Shown here one piece after another: positions 40,949 to 49,566 of a DNA stretch of 64,000 nt. Position numbers and translations under genes: made by a program. The DNA comes from Isoalcanivorax indicus. Its GTDB lineage: Bacteria; Pseudomonadota; Gammaproteobacteria; Pseudomonadales; Alcanivoracaceae. Location of the stretch: positions 98,823 to 162,822 of the forward strand of contig NZ_QGMP01000004.1 in assembly GCF_003259185.1 (NCBI RefSeq). The letters run 5' to 3'. The notes beneath the pieces were generated by a model. It was given only the letters and a program-made list of their open reading frames with translations, did no database searches and was not told where the DNA came from. Position 1 is the stretch's first letter. Every line of letters begins with the position of its first letter.

Positions 40949-41698
40949 TCACAGATTGCCAGTCACCCGCTCAAGGCCGTCGAGCACCAGGTCAGGATCG
41001 CAGGGCACCGGGAACGGCAGCAGCGGCTGCAACACCCGCGCGTCGCCACCCGTCAGGTAAACACTGCAAGTATCATGAAGCACCTGACGCAGTTCAACCA
41101 CCACATCCGCAATGAAAGCGACCGACATGCGCAGCACGCCGTTCTCCACCCCTTCACTGGTGCTGCGCCCGGGCGCCAGGCTGACGCCGACGCTGTCAGT
41201 GACCCGCACCTGCGCCGTACCCCGGGAGAGGCTGTCACGCAGCATGCCCAGACCCGGCACAATGTAGCCGCCCAGATGCTCTCCCCGGGCTGTTACCGCA
41301 TCCACCGTCAGCGCACTGCCGCAATCGATGATGATCGAGGCACCATCCCGATGCCAGGCCTCCACCACCGCCAGCCAGCGATCCACGCCCAGACGCGCTG
41401 GCTCGGCATAGGCATTGCTTACACCGCAATCCCTGGCCGGGGAATAATAGAAGCGCGGCGTACAACCCAGCTCTGCACTCAGCGCTCGCGCCAGCACCGC
41501 ATCACTCTCGCGACCTGCCACCGAGGCCACCTCGAGCACCGTCACCGGTTGCTGGCACTGGATGGCCAGCTCACGCGCCAGCCTCTCCCAGTCCCGCTGG
41601 TGGGCTCGACCGCCTTCCCGGCGCACTGCGCCAGCATCACTGTCGAGGTACGCTCGCCATTTCATGGCGGTGTTACCAATATCCAGGAACAGCTTCAT
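40949..41698 (-). CDS. coaX: Type III pantothenate kinase
   Basis: 249 residues. First step of coenzyme A synthesis: ATP-dependent phosphorylation of pantothenate. Visible: the phosphate-binding start MKLFLDIGNTAMKWRAY, the GVDRWLAVVEAW motif with the catalytic-type Asp, the IIIDCGSALTVDAV segment and VYLTGGDA. The type III form is insensitive to CoA feedback. Gap of 24 bases after birA. Confidence 0.95.
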   Translation of the reverse strand: MKLFLDIGNTAMKWRAYLDSDAGAVRREGGRAHQRDWERLARELAIQCQQPVTVLEVASVAGRESDAVLARALSAELGCTPRFYYSPARDCGVSNAYAEPARLGVDRWLAVVEAWHRDGASIIIDCGSALTVDAVTARGEHLGGYIVPGLGMLRDSLSRGTAQVRVTDSVGVSLAPGRSTSEGVENGVLRMSVAFIADVVVELRQVLHDTCSVYLTGGDARVLQPLLPFPVPCDPDLVLDGLERVTGNL

Positions 41699-41722
41699 GG
41701 GCTGCCGATTCCCCTCGCCGGT

Positions 41723-42727
41723 TCACTCTGACGGAAGTGGGCGCACGCTCACCTCTCCGCCATGAAACTGCTGCAATGTGCCTTCCACGTCCACCAGCAG
41801 CGCCCCTTGCGCCGTCACCCCGCAGGCGCGCCCGGTGATGCGCCGCTCGCCCAGCTGCACCGTGACATACTCCCCGGCACAGCAATCGTACTGCTGCCAG
41901 GCAGCGCGGAAAGGGGCAAACCCCTGCTGCCGGAAGGTGGCCAGGGCACGCTGCAGGCCCGCCAGCAGGGCGCCGGCCAGCCCGCTGCGATCGGGTGCCC
42001 CACCCAGCTCCCGGGCAAGGTCCGTCCAGGGCTGGTCAATGGCCCCGGCCGCTGCAGCGGACAGGTGGCCGTTGATGCCGATGCCGATGACCGGCACACA
42101 GACACCGTCCATGTCACCGGCCAGCTCCACCAGAATGCCGCCAAGCTTGCGCCCGCCCACCCAGATGTCGTTGGGCCATTTGAGCTGAACCCGTTCAGCC
42201 AGACCCGCCCCTGCCAGCACATCGGCCACCACCACACCCACCACCAGACTCAGGCCATCCAGCGCCGCCGCCCCACCGGAAAAACTCTCCGCATAGGACA
42301 GATAAAGGTTACGGCCATAGGGAGACTGCCAGGCACGACCACGGCGGCCACGGCCAGCTCGCTGGTATTCCGCCAACACGGCCAATGGCTGACGCAACCC
42401 CTCCCGGGACAGCGCCAGAGCGTCAGCATTGGTGGAATCCGTGGCATCCAGCAGGTGTAACGAGAGCGCCTGCGGGTTGCCGCCCGCCGCCGCCATGGCG
42501 GCACGCAGCCCCTCCGCGTCCAGCAGGTTCAGCCCACCCGGCAGGCGGTACCCCTTGCCGCGCACGGACTCCACATCCAGCCCGAACACAGCCAGCTTCT
42601 GCAAGCGCTTCCAGACAGCCGCCCGGGAAACGCCCAGCAAGGCGCCCAGCGTCTCGCCAGAATGGTAGCGGCCATCGGCCAGACAGCGCACCAGGTCGCC
42701 ATCTGGCCCCTCCGCAGCGCGGCTCAT
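41723..42727 (-). CDS. birA: Biotin-protein ligase / biotin operon repressor
   Basis: 334 residues, bifunctional form. The N-terminal winged helix (YHSGETLGALLGVSRAAVWK, then RGKGYRLPGG) binds DNA; the ligase domain has the biotinyl-AMP loop RAGRGRRGRAW and KWPNDIWVGGRKLGGILVE. It biotinylates carrier Lys residues, which here should include Lys1173 of the urea carboxylase at 54556 as well as acetyl-CoA carboxylase. Its ATG overlaps the stop of the acyl-CoA synthetase by four bases. Confidence 0.97.
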   Translation of the reverse strand: MSRAAEGPDGDLVRCLADGRYHSGETLGALLGVSRAAVWKRLQKLAVFGLDVESVRGKGYRLPGGLNLLDAEGLRAAMAAAGGNPQALSLHLLDATDSTNADALALSREGLRQPLAVLAEYQRAGRGRRGRAWQSPYGRNLYLSYAESFSGGAAALDGLSLVVGVVVADVLAGAGLAERVQLKWPNDIWVGGRKLGGILVELAGDMDGVCVPVIGIGINGHLSAAAAGAIDQPWTDLARELGGAPDRSGLAGALLAGLQRALATFRQQGFAPFRAAWQQYDCCAGEYVTVQLGERRITGRACGVTAQGALLVDVEGTLQQFHGGEVSVRPLPSE

Positions 42728-44412
42728 CGCGCCCAGATGACACCCCGCTGTCTGGCCCAGCCCGGCACACGATCCTTGTACAGTTTTTCCAGTTCGTTGC
42801 GCTTGAGCTTGAGGGTCGGGGTCAGCAGGTTGTTCTCCACGCCCCAGGTTTCCGGCACCACCACCAGGGCATCGAGCCGCTCGTGGGCATCAATTTCGCT
42901 GTTGACGCGCGTCAGCAGCGCCTTCAGGCCGTCGATATAGGCATCACGGGCCGCGTCACTGCCCAGATGCGCCTCTTCCTCCGGCGACAGGCACAGCAGC
43001 GCCACCGGCTGCGGCAGATCCACCCCCATCACACAGGCCTGATCCAGGCCCGGATGCGACACCAGACGACCCTCGATCGGTGCTGGCGCCACATACTTGC
43101 CCTTCTCGGTCTTGAAAATCTCCTTCACCCGGCCCGTGATGCGCAGGCGGCCTTCCGAATCGATCTCCCCCACATCGCCGGTGTGCAGCCAGCCGTCTTC
43201 CGTGAGGTCTTCGCGCGTCTTGTCCGGCTGCTTGAAATAGCCGGTCATGTTACCCGGGCTACGCACCAGAATTTCGCCATTCTCCGCGATACGGCACTCA
43301 ACGCCGTCGTTCGGCTTGCCGACCCAACCGATTTTCTGGTCCCCCTGACGCGTGGTGTGCGACCAGGCCATATTTTCGGTCATGCCATACACTTCCAGGA
43401 TCTCCAGGCCCAGCGCCTTGAACCAGACGATCACTTCCTCGGACAGCGCCGAGGCGCCGGACAATGCCAGACGGCAGTCCTGCAAACCCATGGCACTGAG
43501 GACTTTCTTCTTGATCACCCGGTTAAGCAGAGGAATTTTCAGCAGTTTGGCCAGTTTGGCCGGGGGCACCGCATCGCTCGCCTTCTGGTAGAACTTGGTC
43601 CAGATGCGCGGCACGGCAAAGAACAGTGTCGGACGGGCGCGCTTGATATCCTCGGCAAAGGTATCCAGCGACTCGGCAAAGAACACCTTCATGCCCACAT
43701 ACAGCATGGCCAGCTCCACCGCTGCACGCTCCGCCACGTGCGACAATGGCAGGTAGGAAATCATCCGGTCGTTCGACGAGAGCGAATAGATGCTCGGCAT
43801 CTTGCTGCCCATCATCGCCAGGTTGCCGAAATTATGCATCACCCCCTTGGGCATCCCGGTGGTGCCGGAGGTGTAAATGATGGTAGCCAGGTCATCGCTA
43901 CGCGGCGTGCTGATCTCCGCCAGCGGCTGCTGCTCGCGAATGACATCCGGCCAACAGGGGAAGGCCTGTTTCGCATCGTCCGGCGACAGCGAGAAGGACA
44001 GCATCGGCATGCCGTCCGGCACACCTGCCTTGGCCTCGTCCCAGACGTCCAGCTTGCCCACGAACAGCAGCTTCGATTCACTGTGCTCCAGAATCTGGCG
44101 CACGCTCTCGGCGGTCAGCGTCGGGTACAGCGGCACACTCACATGCCCGGCCATCCAGATCGCCCAATCCGCCATCATCCACTCAGCACAGTTCTTGGAC
44201 ATCAGCGCAATATTGGAGCCTGCGGGCAGATTCAGGCTTTTCAGATAGGCCGCCATACGGCGGGTCTCGTCATCCAGCTCGCCCCAGGTGTACTCGCGCA
44301 GCGTGCCGCCGCCCAGGGGCTGCACCATGGCAACCGTGTCTTTCTGCTGACGCACCCGCTCCTGCAGGGCCTCCAGCGGCATCTTGAGATCAGTATTGGC
44401 TGTAGCATTCAT
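42724..44412 (-). CDS. AMP-forming acyl-CoA synthetase (long-chain type)
   Basis: 562 residues from the ATG at 44410-44412, which has GGGAG eight bases upstream; earlier in-frame codons are not supported. It activates a carboxylic acid to acyl-AMP and then acyl-CoA. Motifs: IIYTSGTTGMPKGVMHNFGN (P-loop), YGMTENMAWSH, and DGWLHTGDVGEIDSEGRLRI with GRVKEIFKTEKGKYVAPAPI near the catalytic region. Resembles FadD15-type long-chain synthetases more than short-chain ones. Substrate not determinable. It heads the operon with birA, coaX and the SPOR gene; TAAAAT upstream on this strand may be its -10. Confidence 0.9.
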   Translation of the reverse strand: MNATANTDLKMPLEALQERVRQQKDTVAMVQPLGGGTLREYTWGELDDETRRMAAYLKSLNLPAGSNIALMSKNCAEWMMADWAIWMAGHVSVPLYPTLTAESVRQILEHSESKLLFVGKLDVWDEAKAGVPDGMPMLSFSLSPDDAKQAFPCWPDVIREQQPLAEISTPRSDDLATIIYTSGTTGMPKGVMHNFGNLAMMGSKMPSIYSLSSNDRMISYLPLSHVAERAAVELAMLYVGMKVFFAESLDTFAEDIKRARPTLFFAVPRIWTKFYQKASDAVPPAKLAKLLKIPLLNRVIKKKVLSAMGLQDCRLALSGASALSEEVIVWFKALGLEILEVYGMTENMAWSHTTRQGDQKIGWVGKPNDGVECRIAENGEILVRSPGNMTGYFKQPDKTREDLTEDGWLHTGDVGEIDSEGRLRITGRVKEIFKTEKGKYVAPAPIEGRLVSHPGLDQACVMGVDLPQPVALLCLSPEEEAHLGSDAARDAYIDGLKALLTRVNSEIDAHERLDALVVVPETWGVENNLLTPTLKLKRNELEKLYKDRVPGWARQRGVIWAR

Positions 44413-44676
44413 GCTGCGTTCTCCCGTTTGTTCTCTGATGTCAGGGGTGCGGTCCCAAGCGAGACCGTCAAAAAATGTATTCAGCGCTTGTCCAGACACC
44501 GGCTGACCCCGGGTGCATGGGCACCACAAACGGTCGTCCGGCACGCAGCCTGTAACGATACCATTTTAGACTGGCGAGGTGAGCAAAAACTGCGGCGGCC
44601 CGTCAGGATGCACCACCCTCCCCGACGCGCCATAATGGTGCGGCACGGCCCAGCCTCGGGCCTCCGGGAGGTATCT
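44413..44676. promoter_or_regulatory. Divergent intergenic region
   Basis: 264 bases between the divergent acyl-CoA synthetase and the membrane-protein gene. A TAAAAT box can be read leftward near 44564-44569, but no good -35 accompanies it. No gene seen. Confidence 0.3.
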
Positions 44677-45084
44677 ATGCTCTGGATCAAGGCCTTTGTT
44701 GCGGGCTTTCTTGCCACCTTGCTGTTTCACCAATCGGTGATCGGTCTGTTCTATACCCTGGGCGCGATCCCTGCCCCGCCGTTCAACATGACACCGGTGC
44801 CGCCGCTGGGCGTCCCCCAGGTCCTGTCGCTGGCCTTCTGGGGTGGCCTCTGGGGTCTGCCGCTCTGGGCGCTGATCCGCGCCTGCCACGGCAAACGCTA
44901 CTGGTTGCGGGCACTGCTGTTCGGGGCCGCAGCGCCGACGGCAGTGGCCATGCTGGTGGTCTTCCCCCTCAAGTCACTGCCCGTCTCCACGCAGACCGTG
45001 ATCGGCGGCCTGATCGTCAACGGCGCCTGGGGCATCGGCGCGGCCCTTATCATGTGGCTGGTTCACAGACGCATCACTCACTGA
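44677..45084 (+). CDS. Small inner-membrane protein, unknown function
   Basis: 135 residues. The start is set by GGGAGG five bases before the ATG. The sequence has about four hydrophobic segments: LWIKAFVAGFLATLLFHQSV, LSLAFWGGLWGLPLWALI, LRALLFGAAAPTAVAMLVVF and VIGGLIVNGAWGIGAALIMW. The two loops are Pro-rich (PAPPFNMTPVPPLGVPQ) and basic (RACHGKRYWLR). I recognise it only as the kind of orphan four-helix membrane protein common in proteobacteria. It is alone on its strand and no partner is apparent. Confidence 0.8.
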   Translation: MLWIKAFVAGFLATLLFHQSVIGLFYTLGAIPAPPFNMTPVPPLGVPQVLSLAFWGGLWGLPLWALIRACHGKRYWLRALLFGAAAPTAVAMLVVFPLKSLPVSTQTVIGGLIVNGAWGIGAALIMWLVHRRITH

Positions 45085-45300
45085 CACAGTAGGCTGGAGT
45101 CCCCTTCTCACCTGTCTCAAGAGCTGGATCACAGATCGCCGGGCGGAACTCTGCATAGAGCAGGATACGCACTGCGAGCAAAGCCCTTCCCTGCCATAAT
45201 TACCAACAGGGATGTACCCAAGAATATATCCATGGGATAGTATCTTGGCTAAAAAGCCCAGAAAGACCTGAACAATTATAACAACTAGCAAGGAGCGAAA

Positions 45301-46491
45301 ATGAGAGCAGCAATAACACGACTTGCCTTGATTATGCTTTTTTCCAGTAGCGCAATGGCTCTTCAAGTGGACGACTACGGCGCCACCTTCGACACAACCA
45401 CGCACGGAATGCCTCTCAGCGTTTCAATGCAAAGCAACAACAAGGCCATCTTGGTAACTCGACTTGCGTCCAACCATTTCAAAGTCATGCGACTAAACGA
45501 AGACAGCTCTATCGACACAACTTTCAACGAAGTAGATATTTCCCTGTTCAGAGCGAGAGTTGAGAAACCTTTCATTCTTGGAAATGACAAAATCATACTA
45601 TACGGAGAATTTAACAATTTCAGAGGGGACGATGCCTATGGAATTGTCAGACTCGACGAGAACGGTAACACTGAGTTTCTTTACGACTCGAATCAATACA
45701 GCGCACACCTATCCGATCAGAATGCACGCGCCATTGCACAAGATTATGAAGGCCGCCTTTTGGTAAGCAGGCCTCGCGGCATTGAACGATGGACAAACGC
45801 AGATTTGCGTGATCCTGACTTTGAACTAAGACTTTATAGAAATGGGACCTCTCCATGGGCAACCAGCATTCTCCCCCGAATAGATGGTCGGATTCTCGTC
45901 ACCCATTCTGCCCATTGGATCAAAGACAGTGAGGGCAATATTCCTGTTAAGGGAATAGCGGAATTTCTGCCGAATGGCGACGCACTAAGAAGCATCAGCA
46001 TTAGCAATGACCTCACCAGTCATGTATCCGCAGGACATGCACCCTCAGGATTTATTTCTGGCAGCGCGCTCATCCCTCGAATAAGCTCTGGCGACACCCT
46101 CCACCCTCTAGGGAAACTTAATTTCGACAATAGCATTGCCTCAAACTTCAACATTGCTGTGCCTGCAGGTCAATATGTGCCTAACCGACACTCGGTAATT
46201 CTTATCCAGGACGATGCATCCCTGATCATACCGATATCAAACCTTCCGGGAGCAGGGGGATCCACCCTTATGAAATTCAACTCTGATGGCTCGCTTGACC
46301 CGGATTTCAACATGCAGGGGGGAGTGACTACCAGCGTATACGGAGCATCACAAACCTATTTCGGAATTCAAAGCGTCGCCCAGCAAACAAGCGGAGAAAT
46401 AATTATTGTTGGAGGCTTTGATACTGTAATGGGAATTGCCCGCCCTGGCATAGCCAGAATCTCAAGACAGAGCCAGTGCCCCGCCACTTAA
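45301..46491 (+). CDS. Secreted delta-60 repeat protein, probably acquired
   Basis: 396 residues. A signal peptide (MRAAITRLALIMLFSSSAMA) is preceded by AAGGAG. The body has repeats of the delta-60 type: VMRLNEDSSIDTTFNEV, IVRLDENGNTEFLY, and the best one MKFNSDGSLDPDFN, with adjoining I-I-V-G-G-F-type strands (EIIIVGGFDTVMGIARPG). Such repeats are predicted to form a beta-propeller-like fold in extracellular proteins. Codon usage and base composition are clearly more AT-rich than everything around it, suggesting transfer. No neighbour is functionally linked. Role unknown. Confidence 0.75.
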   Translation: MRAAITRLALIMLFSSSAMALQVDDYGATFDTTTHGMPLSVSMQSNNKAILVTRLASNHFKVMRLNEDSSIDTTFNEVDISLFRARVEKPFILGNDKIILYGEFNNFRGDDAYGIVRLDENGNTEFLYDSNQYSAHLSDQNARAIAQDYEGRLLVSRPRGIERWTNADLRDPDFELRLYRNGTSPWATSILPRIDGRILVTHSAHWIKDSEGNIPVKGIAEFLPNGDALRSISISNDLTSHVSAGHAPSGFISGSALIPRISSGDTLHPLGKLNFDNSIASNFNIAVPAGQYVPNRHSVILIQDDASLIIPISNLPGAGGSTLMKFNSDGSLDPDFNMQGGVTTSVYGASQTYFGIQSVAQQTSGEIIIVGGFDTVMGIARPGIARISRQSQCPAT

Positions 46492-46868
46492 ATCATCAAC
46501 TTGGATAGCTATTGCAACCCTAAATGAAAGCAGATAGTCACTGCCAGCTAGGAGTTAGAGCTGCAGTGACTACAACCGAACATTCGTCAACAAGCGCCCC
46601 TCCAAGCCATAAACACCACGCAGAGAACCCCGAATATTTTCACTAAACCTTCCCGATCTAACAACGCCAATTCCACCAGCACTTACCCACATAGAACAAC
46701 GCCCCTGCATTGAGCTCCGATCCATGTCAGAACAAGTTCTTACCACCGTTTCTCGATGGCCCCAAACATACCTCGCAACAGGGGAGGGCTTGTATCCGAC
46801 AAGCCGGGCATCTCGGCAGTCCGGCCCGGCACGCGCCGGCGGTACGCTGCGAGAAACCAGCCCACGAT
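46492..46868. other. AT-richer gene-free stretch after the delta-60 gene
   Basis: 377 bases with the same low GC as the preceding gene, returning to local composition near 46740. It holds the hairpin at 46537 and no credible frame. It may be the other half of the acquired segment; I see no direct repeats or integrase remnants at its edges. Confidence 0.45.
46537..46570 (+). terminator. Hairpin after delta-60 gene
   Basis: GTCACTGCCAGCT pairs with AGCTGCAGTGAC (46537-46549, 46559-46570), a 12-bp stem with one bulged C and a nine-base loop. No T-run follows. Probable 3' end structure. Confidence 0.5.
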
Positions 46869-47630
46869 TTAAACTGTAAGGTGGCGCCGGATAAGCCCGT
46901 CATCCAGAGAAGCCATGGGGCCGTCGGCCACCAGACGCCCCTTGTCGATAATGCGGAAATCGGTGGCCACGCGGCGGGCAAACGGCAACTTCTGCTCCAC
47001 CAGAAGAACGGTCAGGCCCTGCTCCCGATTCAAGCGCAAGATGATGTCCCCGATTTCCTGGACGATATTCGGCTGGATGCCCTCCGTGGGCTCGTCCAGG
47101 ATCAGCAGTTGCGGCTCGATGACCAGCGCCCGGCCGATGGCCAGTTGTTGCTGCTGGCCGCCGGACAGATCACCGCCCCGGCGGCGGGCCATCGATTTCA
47201 GCACCGGGAACAGCGTGTGGATCTGATCCAGAATCGCGAACGACTTGTCCGGGCGCGCATAGACCGCCAGGCGCAGGTTCTCCTCCACGGTCAGTTGCGG
47301 AAAGATTTCCCGCCCCTGAGGTACGTAACCGATTTTCAGGGCGGCCCGAGCTTCCGCCCGCAGCGGCGCCAGGTCCTGACCCGCATACCGCATCGTGCCG
47401 GACGCTATCGGCAGCAGCCCCATAATGCATTTCAGCAAGGTGGTCTTGCCCATGCCATTGCGGCCCATCAGGCAGGTGCAGCCGCCTTGCGGTACCGTCA
47501 TGGCCACATCCCAGAGGGTGTGGCTGCCGCCATAGAGCTGGTTCACGCCCTCCACGCTCAGCAGCGGCGCGGCGCTCTCCACACTTTCGGCACTCACTAC
47601 ACCTTCTCTCTCCACGCCCTCACCACTCAT
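46869..47630 (-). CDS. urtE: Urea ABC transporter ATP-binding protein UrtE
   Basis: 253 residues, LivF-type ATPase. Walker A GRNGMGKTTLLKC, ABC signature DLSGGQQQQLAIGRAL, Walker B LLILDEPTEGIQPNI, and the switch His region replaced by VEQKLPFA as in UrtE/LivF. About 20 extra residues precede the usual start (SVEGVNQLYGG). With UrtD it powers urea import through UrtBC. Its start overlaps the urtD stop by four bases. Last gene of the urea cluster. Confidence 0.95.
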   Translation of the reverse strand: MSGEGVEREGVVSAESVESAAPLLSVEGVNQLYGGSHTLWDVAMTVPQGGCTCLMGRNGMGKTTLLKCIMGLLPIASGTMRYAGQDLAPLRAEARAALKIGYVPQGREIFPQLTVEENLRLAVYARPDKSFAILDQIHTLFPVLKSMARRRGGDLSGGQQQQLAIGRALVIEPQLLILDEPTEGIQPNIVQEIGDIILRLNREQGLTVLLVEQKLPFARRVATDFRIIDKGRLVADGPMASLDDGLIRRHLTV

Positions 47631-48466
47631 GCCGGCTCCCCCAGATAGACTTCGACAACCCGCGGGTCAGCCTGCACGTCAGCCATGTTGCCTTCCGCCA
47701 GCACGCTGCCTTCGTGCAGCACCGTGACGGTGCGCGCAATGGAACGGACGAAATCCATGTCGTGCTCCACCACCACGACGGTGTGCTTGCCTGCCAGCGA
47801 CACCAACAGTTCAGCAGTGCGTTCGGTTTCCTGCGGCGTCATGCCCGCCACGGGCTCATCCACCAGCAGTAACGCCGGGCGCTGCATCAGTAGCATGCCG
47901 ATCTCCAGCCATTGCTTCTGGCCATGGGACAGGCTGCCCGCGCGGGCCTGCCGTTGCGCGGTCAGGCCGATCAGGGCCAGCGTTTCGTCAATGCGGTCAC
48001 ACTGCTCTGAGGTCAGGCGCGCGAACAGCATGTGCCAGGCCCGGCGGTCACCGGCCATGGCCAGCTCCAGATTCTCGAACACCGTGTGCTCGGGGAATAC
48101 CGTGGGCTTCTGGAACTTGCGGCCAATGCCGGCCTGGGCGATCTCCGGCTCACTCAAACGCAACAGGTCGATGCTCTGGCCAAAAAACGCCGTGCCGCTG
48201 TCCGGCCGGGTCTTGCCGGTAATCACGTCCATCATGGTGGTCTTGCCCGCACCATTGGCGCCGATGATGCAACGCAGCTCGCCCGGCTCGACATAGAGGG
48301 TCAGCTCGTTGAGGGCCCGAAAGCCGTCAAAGCTGACAGTGATGTCCTCCAGATAAAGAATCGTACCGTGGCTGACATCCAGCTTCGGCGAGCGCACCGC
48401 CGGATTGACGATATCAAACACCTGACTTCGATCGGCGAAAGATTCCAGGGATCTTGGCAACTTCAT
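47627..48466 (-). CDS. urtD: Urea ABC transporter ATP-binding protein UrtD
   Basis: 279 residues, LivG-type ATPase. Walker A GANGAGKTTMMDVITGKTRP, signature SLSHGQKQWLEIGMLL (the LSHGQ variant typical of UrtD), Walker B ALLLVDEPVAGM and VVVVEHDMDFVRSIA. A 30-residue N-terminal extension precedes LYLEDITVSFDGF. Its start overlaps urtC by four bases, so the permease and ATPase genes are translationally coupled. Confidence 0.95.
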   Translation of the reverse strand: MKLPRSLESFADRSQVFDIVNPAVRSPKLDVSHGTILYLEDITVSFDGFRALNELTLYVEPGELRCIIGANGAGKTTMMDVITGKTRPDSGTAFFGQSIDLLRLSEPEIAQAGIGRKFQKPTVFPEHTVFENLELAMAGDRRAWHMLFARLTSEQCDRIDETLALIGLTAQRQARAGSLSHGQKQWLEIGMLLMQRPALLLVDEPVAGMTPQETERTAELLVSLAGKHTVVVVEHDMDFVRSIARTVTVLHEGSVLAEGNMADVQADPRVVEVYLGEPA

Positions 48467-49566
48467 GTTTTCTGCCTCCTCAGCTTCTCCAGCAACCCGA
48501 CCACGCCGCGCGGCAGGAACAGCGTCACCACCACGAACAAGGTGCCGAGGGCATACAGCCAGGCCTCCGGCCAGGCGACGGTGAAGTAGGTCTTCATATA
48601 GTTGACCAGCACCGCCCCCATCACGGCGCCATACAAGGTGCCGCGACCGCCGACGGCGACCCAGACCACGGCTTCAATGGCGTTGAGCGGGGCGAACTCG
48701 CCGGGATTGATGATGCCCACCTGGGGCACATAGAGGGCACCCGCCACGCCCGCCAGCATGCCGGAAAACACAAACAACCAGAGCTTGTAATGCTCCACGC
48801 GGTAGCCCATGAAACGGGCGCGGCCTTCGCCGTCACGGATCGCCGTGATGACGCGCCCGAAGCGTGAACGGACAATCCAGTGGCAGGCGATATACCCCAG
48901 CCCCAATGCCACGGCGGTGACAACGAACAAACCGATGCGGGTACTGGTGGCCTGCAGGTCATACCCCAGAATGTCCTTGAAATCGGTCAGCCCGTTGTTG
49001 CCACCAAAGCCCATTTCGTTGCGAAAAAAGGCCAGCATCAGCGCAAAGGTCAGTGCCTGGGTGATGATCGAGAAGTAGACCCCGGCAACGCGGGAGCGGA
49101 AGGCCAGCCACCCGAATACCAGCGCCAGCAGGCCGGGGATCAGCAGCACCATCAACATGGCAAACCAGAACATGTCCATGCCCAGCCAGTACCAGGGCAA
49201 GCTGTCCCAGCTCAGGAACACCATGAAATCCGGCAGCACCGGATCGCCATAGACGCCACGGGTGCCGATCTGGCGCATCAAATACATACCCATGGCGTAA
49301 CCACCCAGCGCAAAGAACGCGGTGTGGCCCAGGCTGAGAATGCCGCAGTAACCCCAGATCAGATCAATCGAGATCGCCAGCAAGGCATAGGTCATGTATT
49401 TGCCTACCAGCCCCAGCGTATAGGTGGAGGGGTGCAGGAAAGACGATTCCGGCAACAGCAGGTGCGCCAGGGGCATACCGGCGCCCACCAGCAACAGCAG
49501 GCCAAGGAAGATGCGGCTGCCGAGATCGTGCTGCATCAAACGGGACAATACACTGCGATCACTCAT
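48463..49566 (-). CDS. urtC: Urea ABC transporter permease UrtC
   Basis: 367 residues, LivM-like membrane protein with about eight to ten helices (TLGLVGKYMTYALLAISIDL, GYCGILSLGHTAFFALGGYA). The C-terminal half has the ATPase-contact region TAIRDGEGRARFMGYRVEHY followed by GVAGALYVPQVGIINPGEFA. Pairs with UrtB to form the urea channel in the inner membrane. Its start touches the urtB stop (one-base overlap). Confidence 0.95.
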   Translation of the reverse strand: MSDRSVLSRLMQHDLGSRIFLGLLLLVGAGMPLAHLLLPESSFLHPSTYTLGLVGKYMTYALLAISIDLIWGYCGILSLGHTAFFALGGYAMGMYLMRQIGTRGVYGDPVLPDFMVFLSWDSLPWYWLGMDMFWFAMLMVLLIPGLLALVFGWLAFRSRVAGVYFSIITQALTFALMLAFFRNEMGFGGNNGLTDFKDILGYDLQATSTRIGLFVVTAVALGLGYIACHWIVRSRFGRVITAIRDGEGRARFMGYRVEHYKLWLFVFSGMLAGVAGALYVPQVGIINPGEFAPLNAIEAVVWVAVGGRGTLYGAVMGAVLVNYMKTYFTVAWPEAWLYALGTLFVVVTLFLPRGVVGLLEKLRRQKT

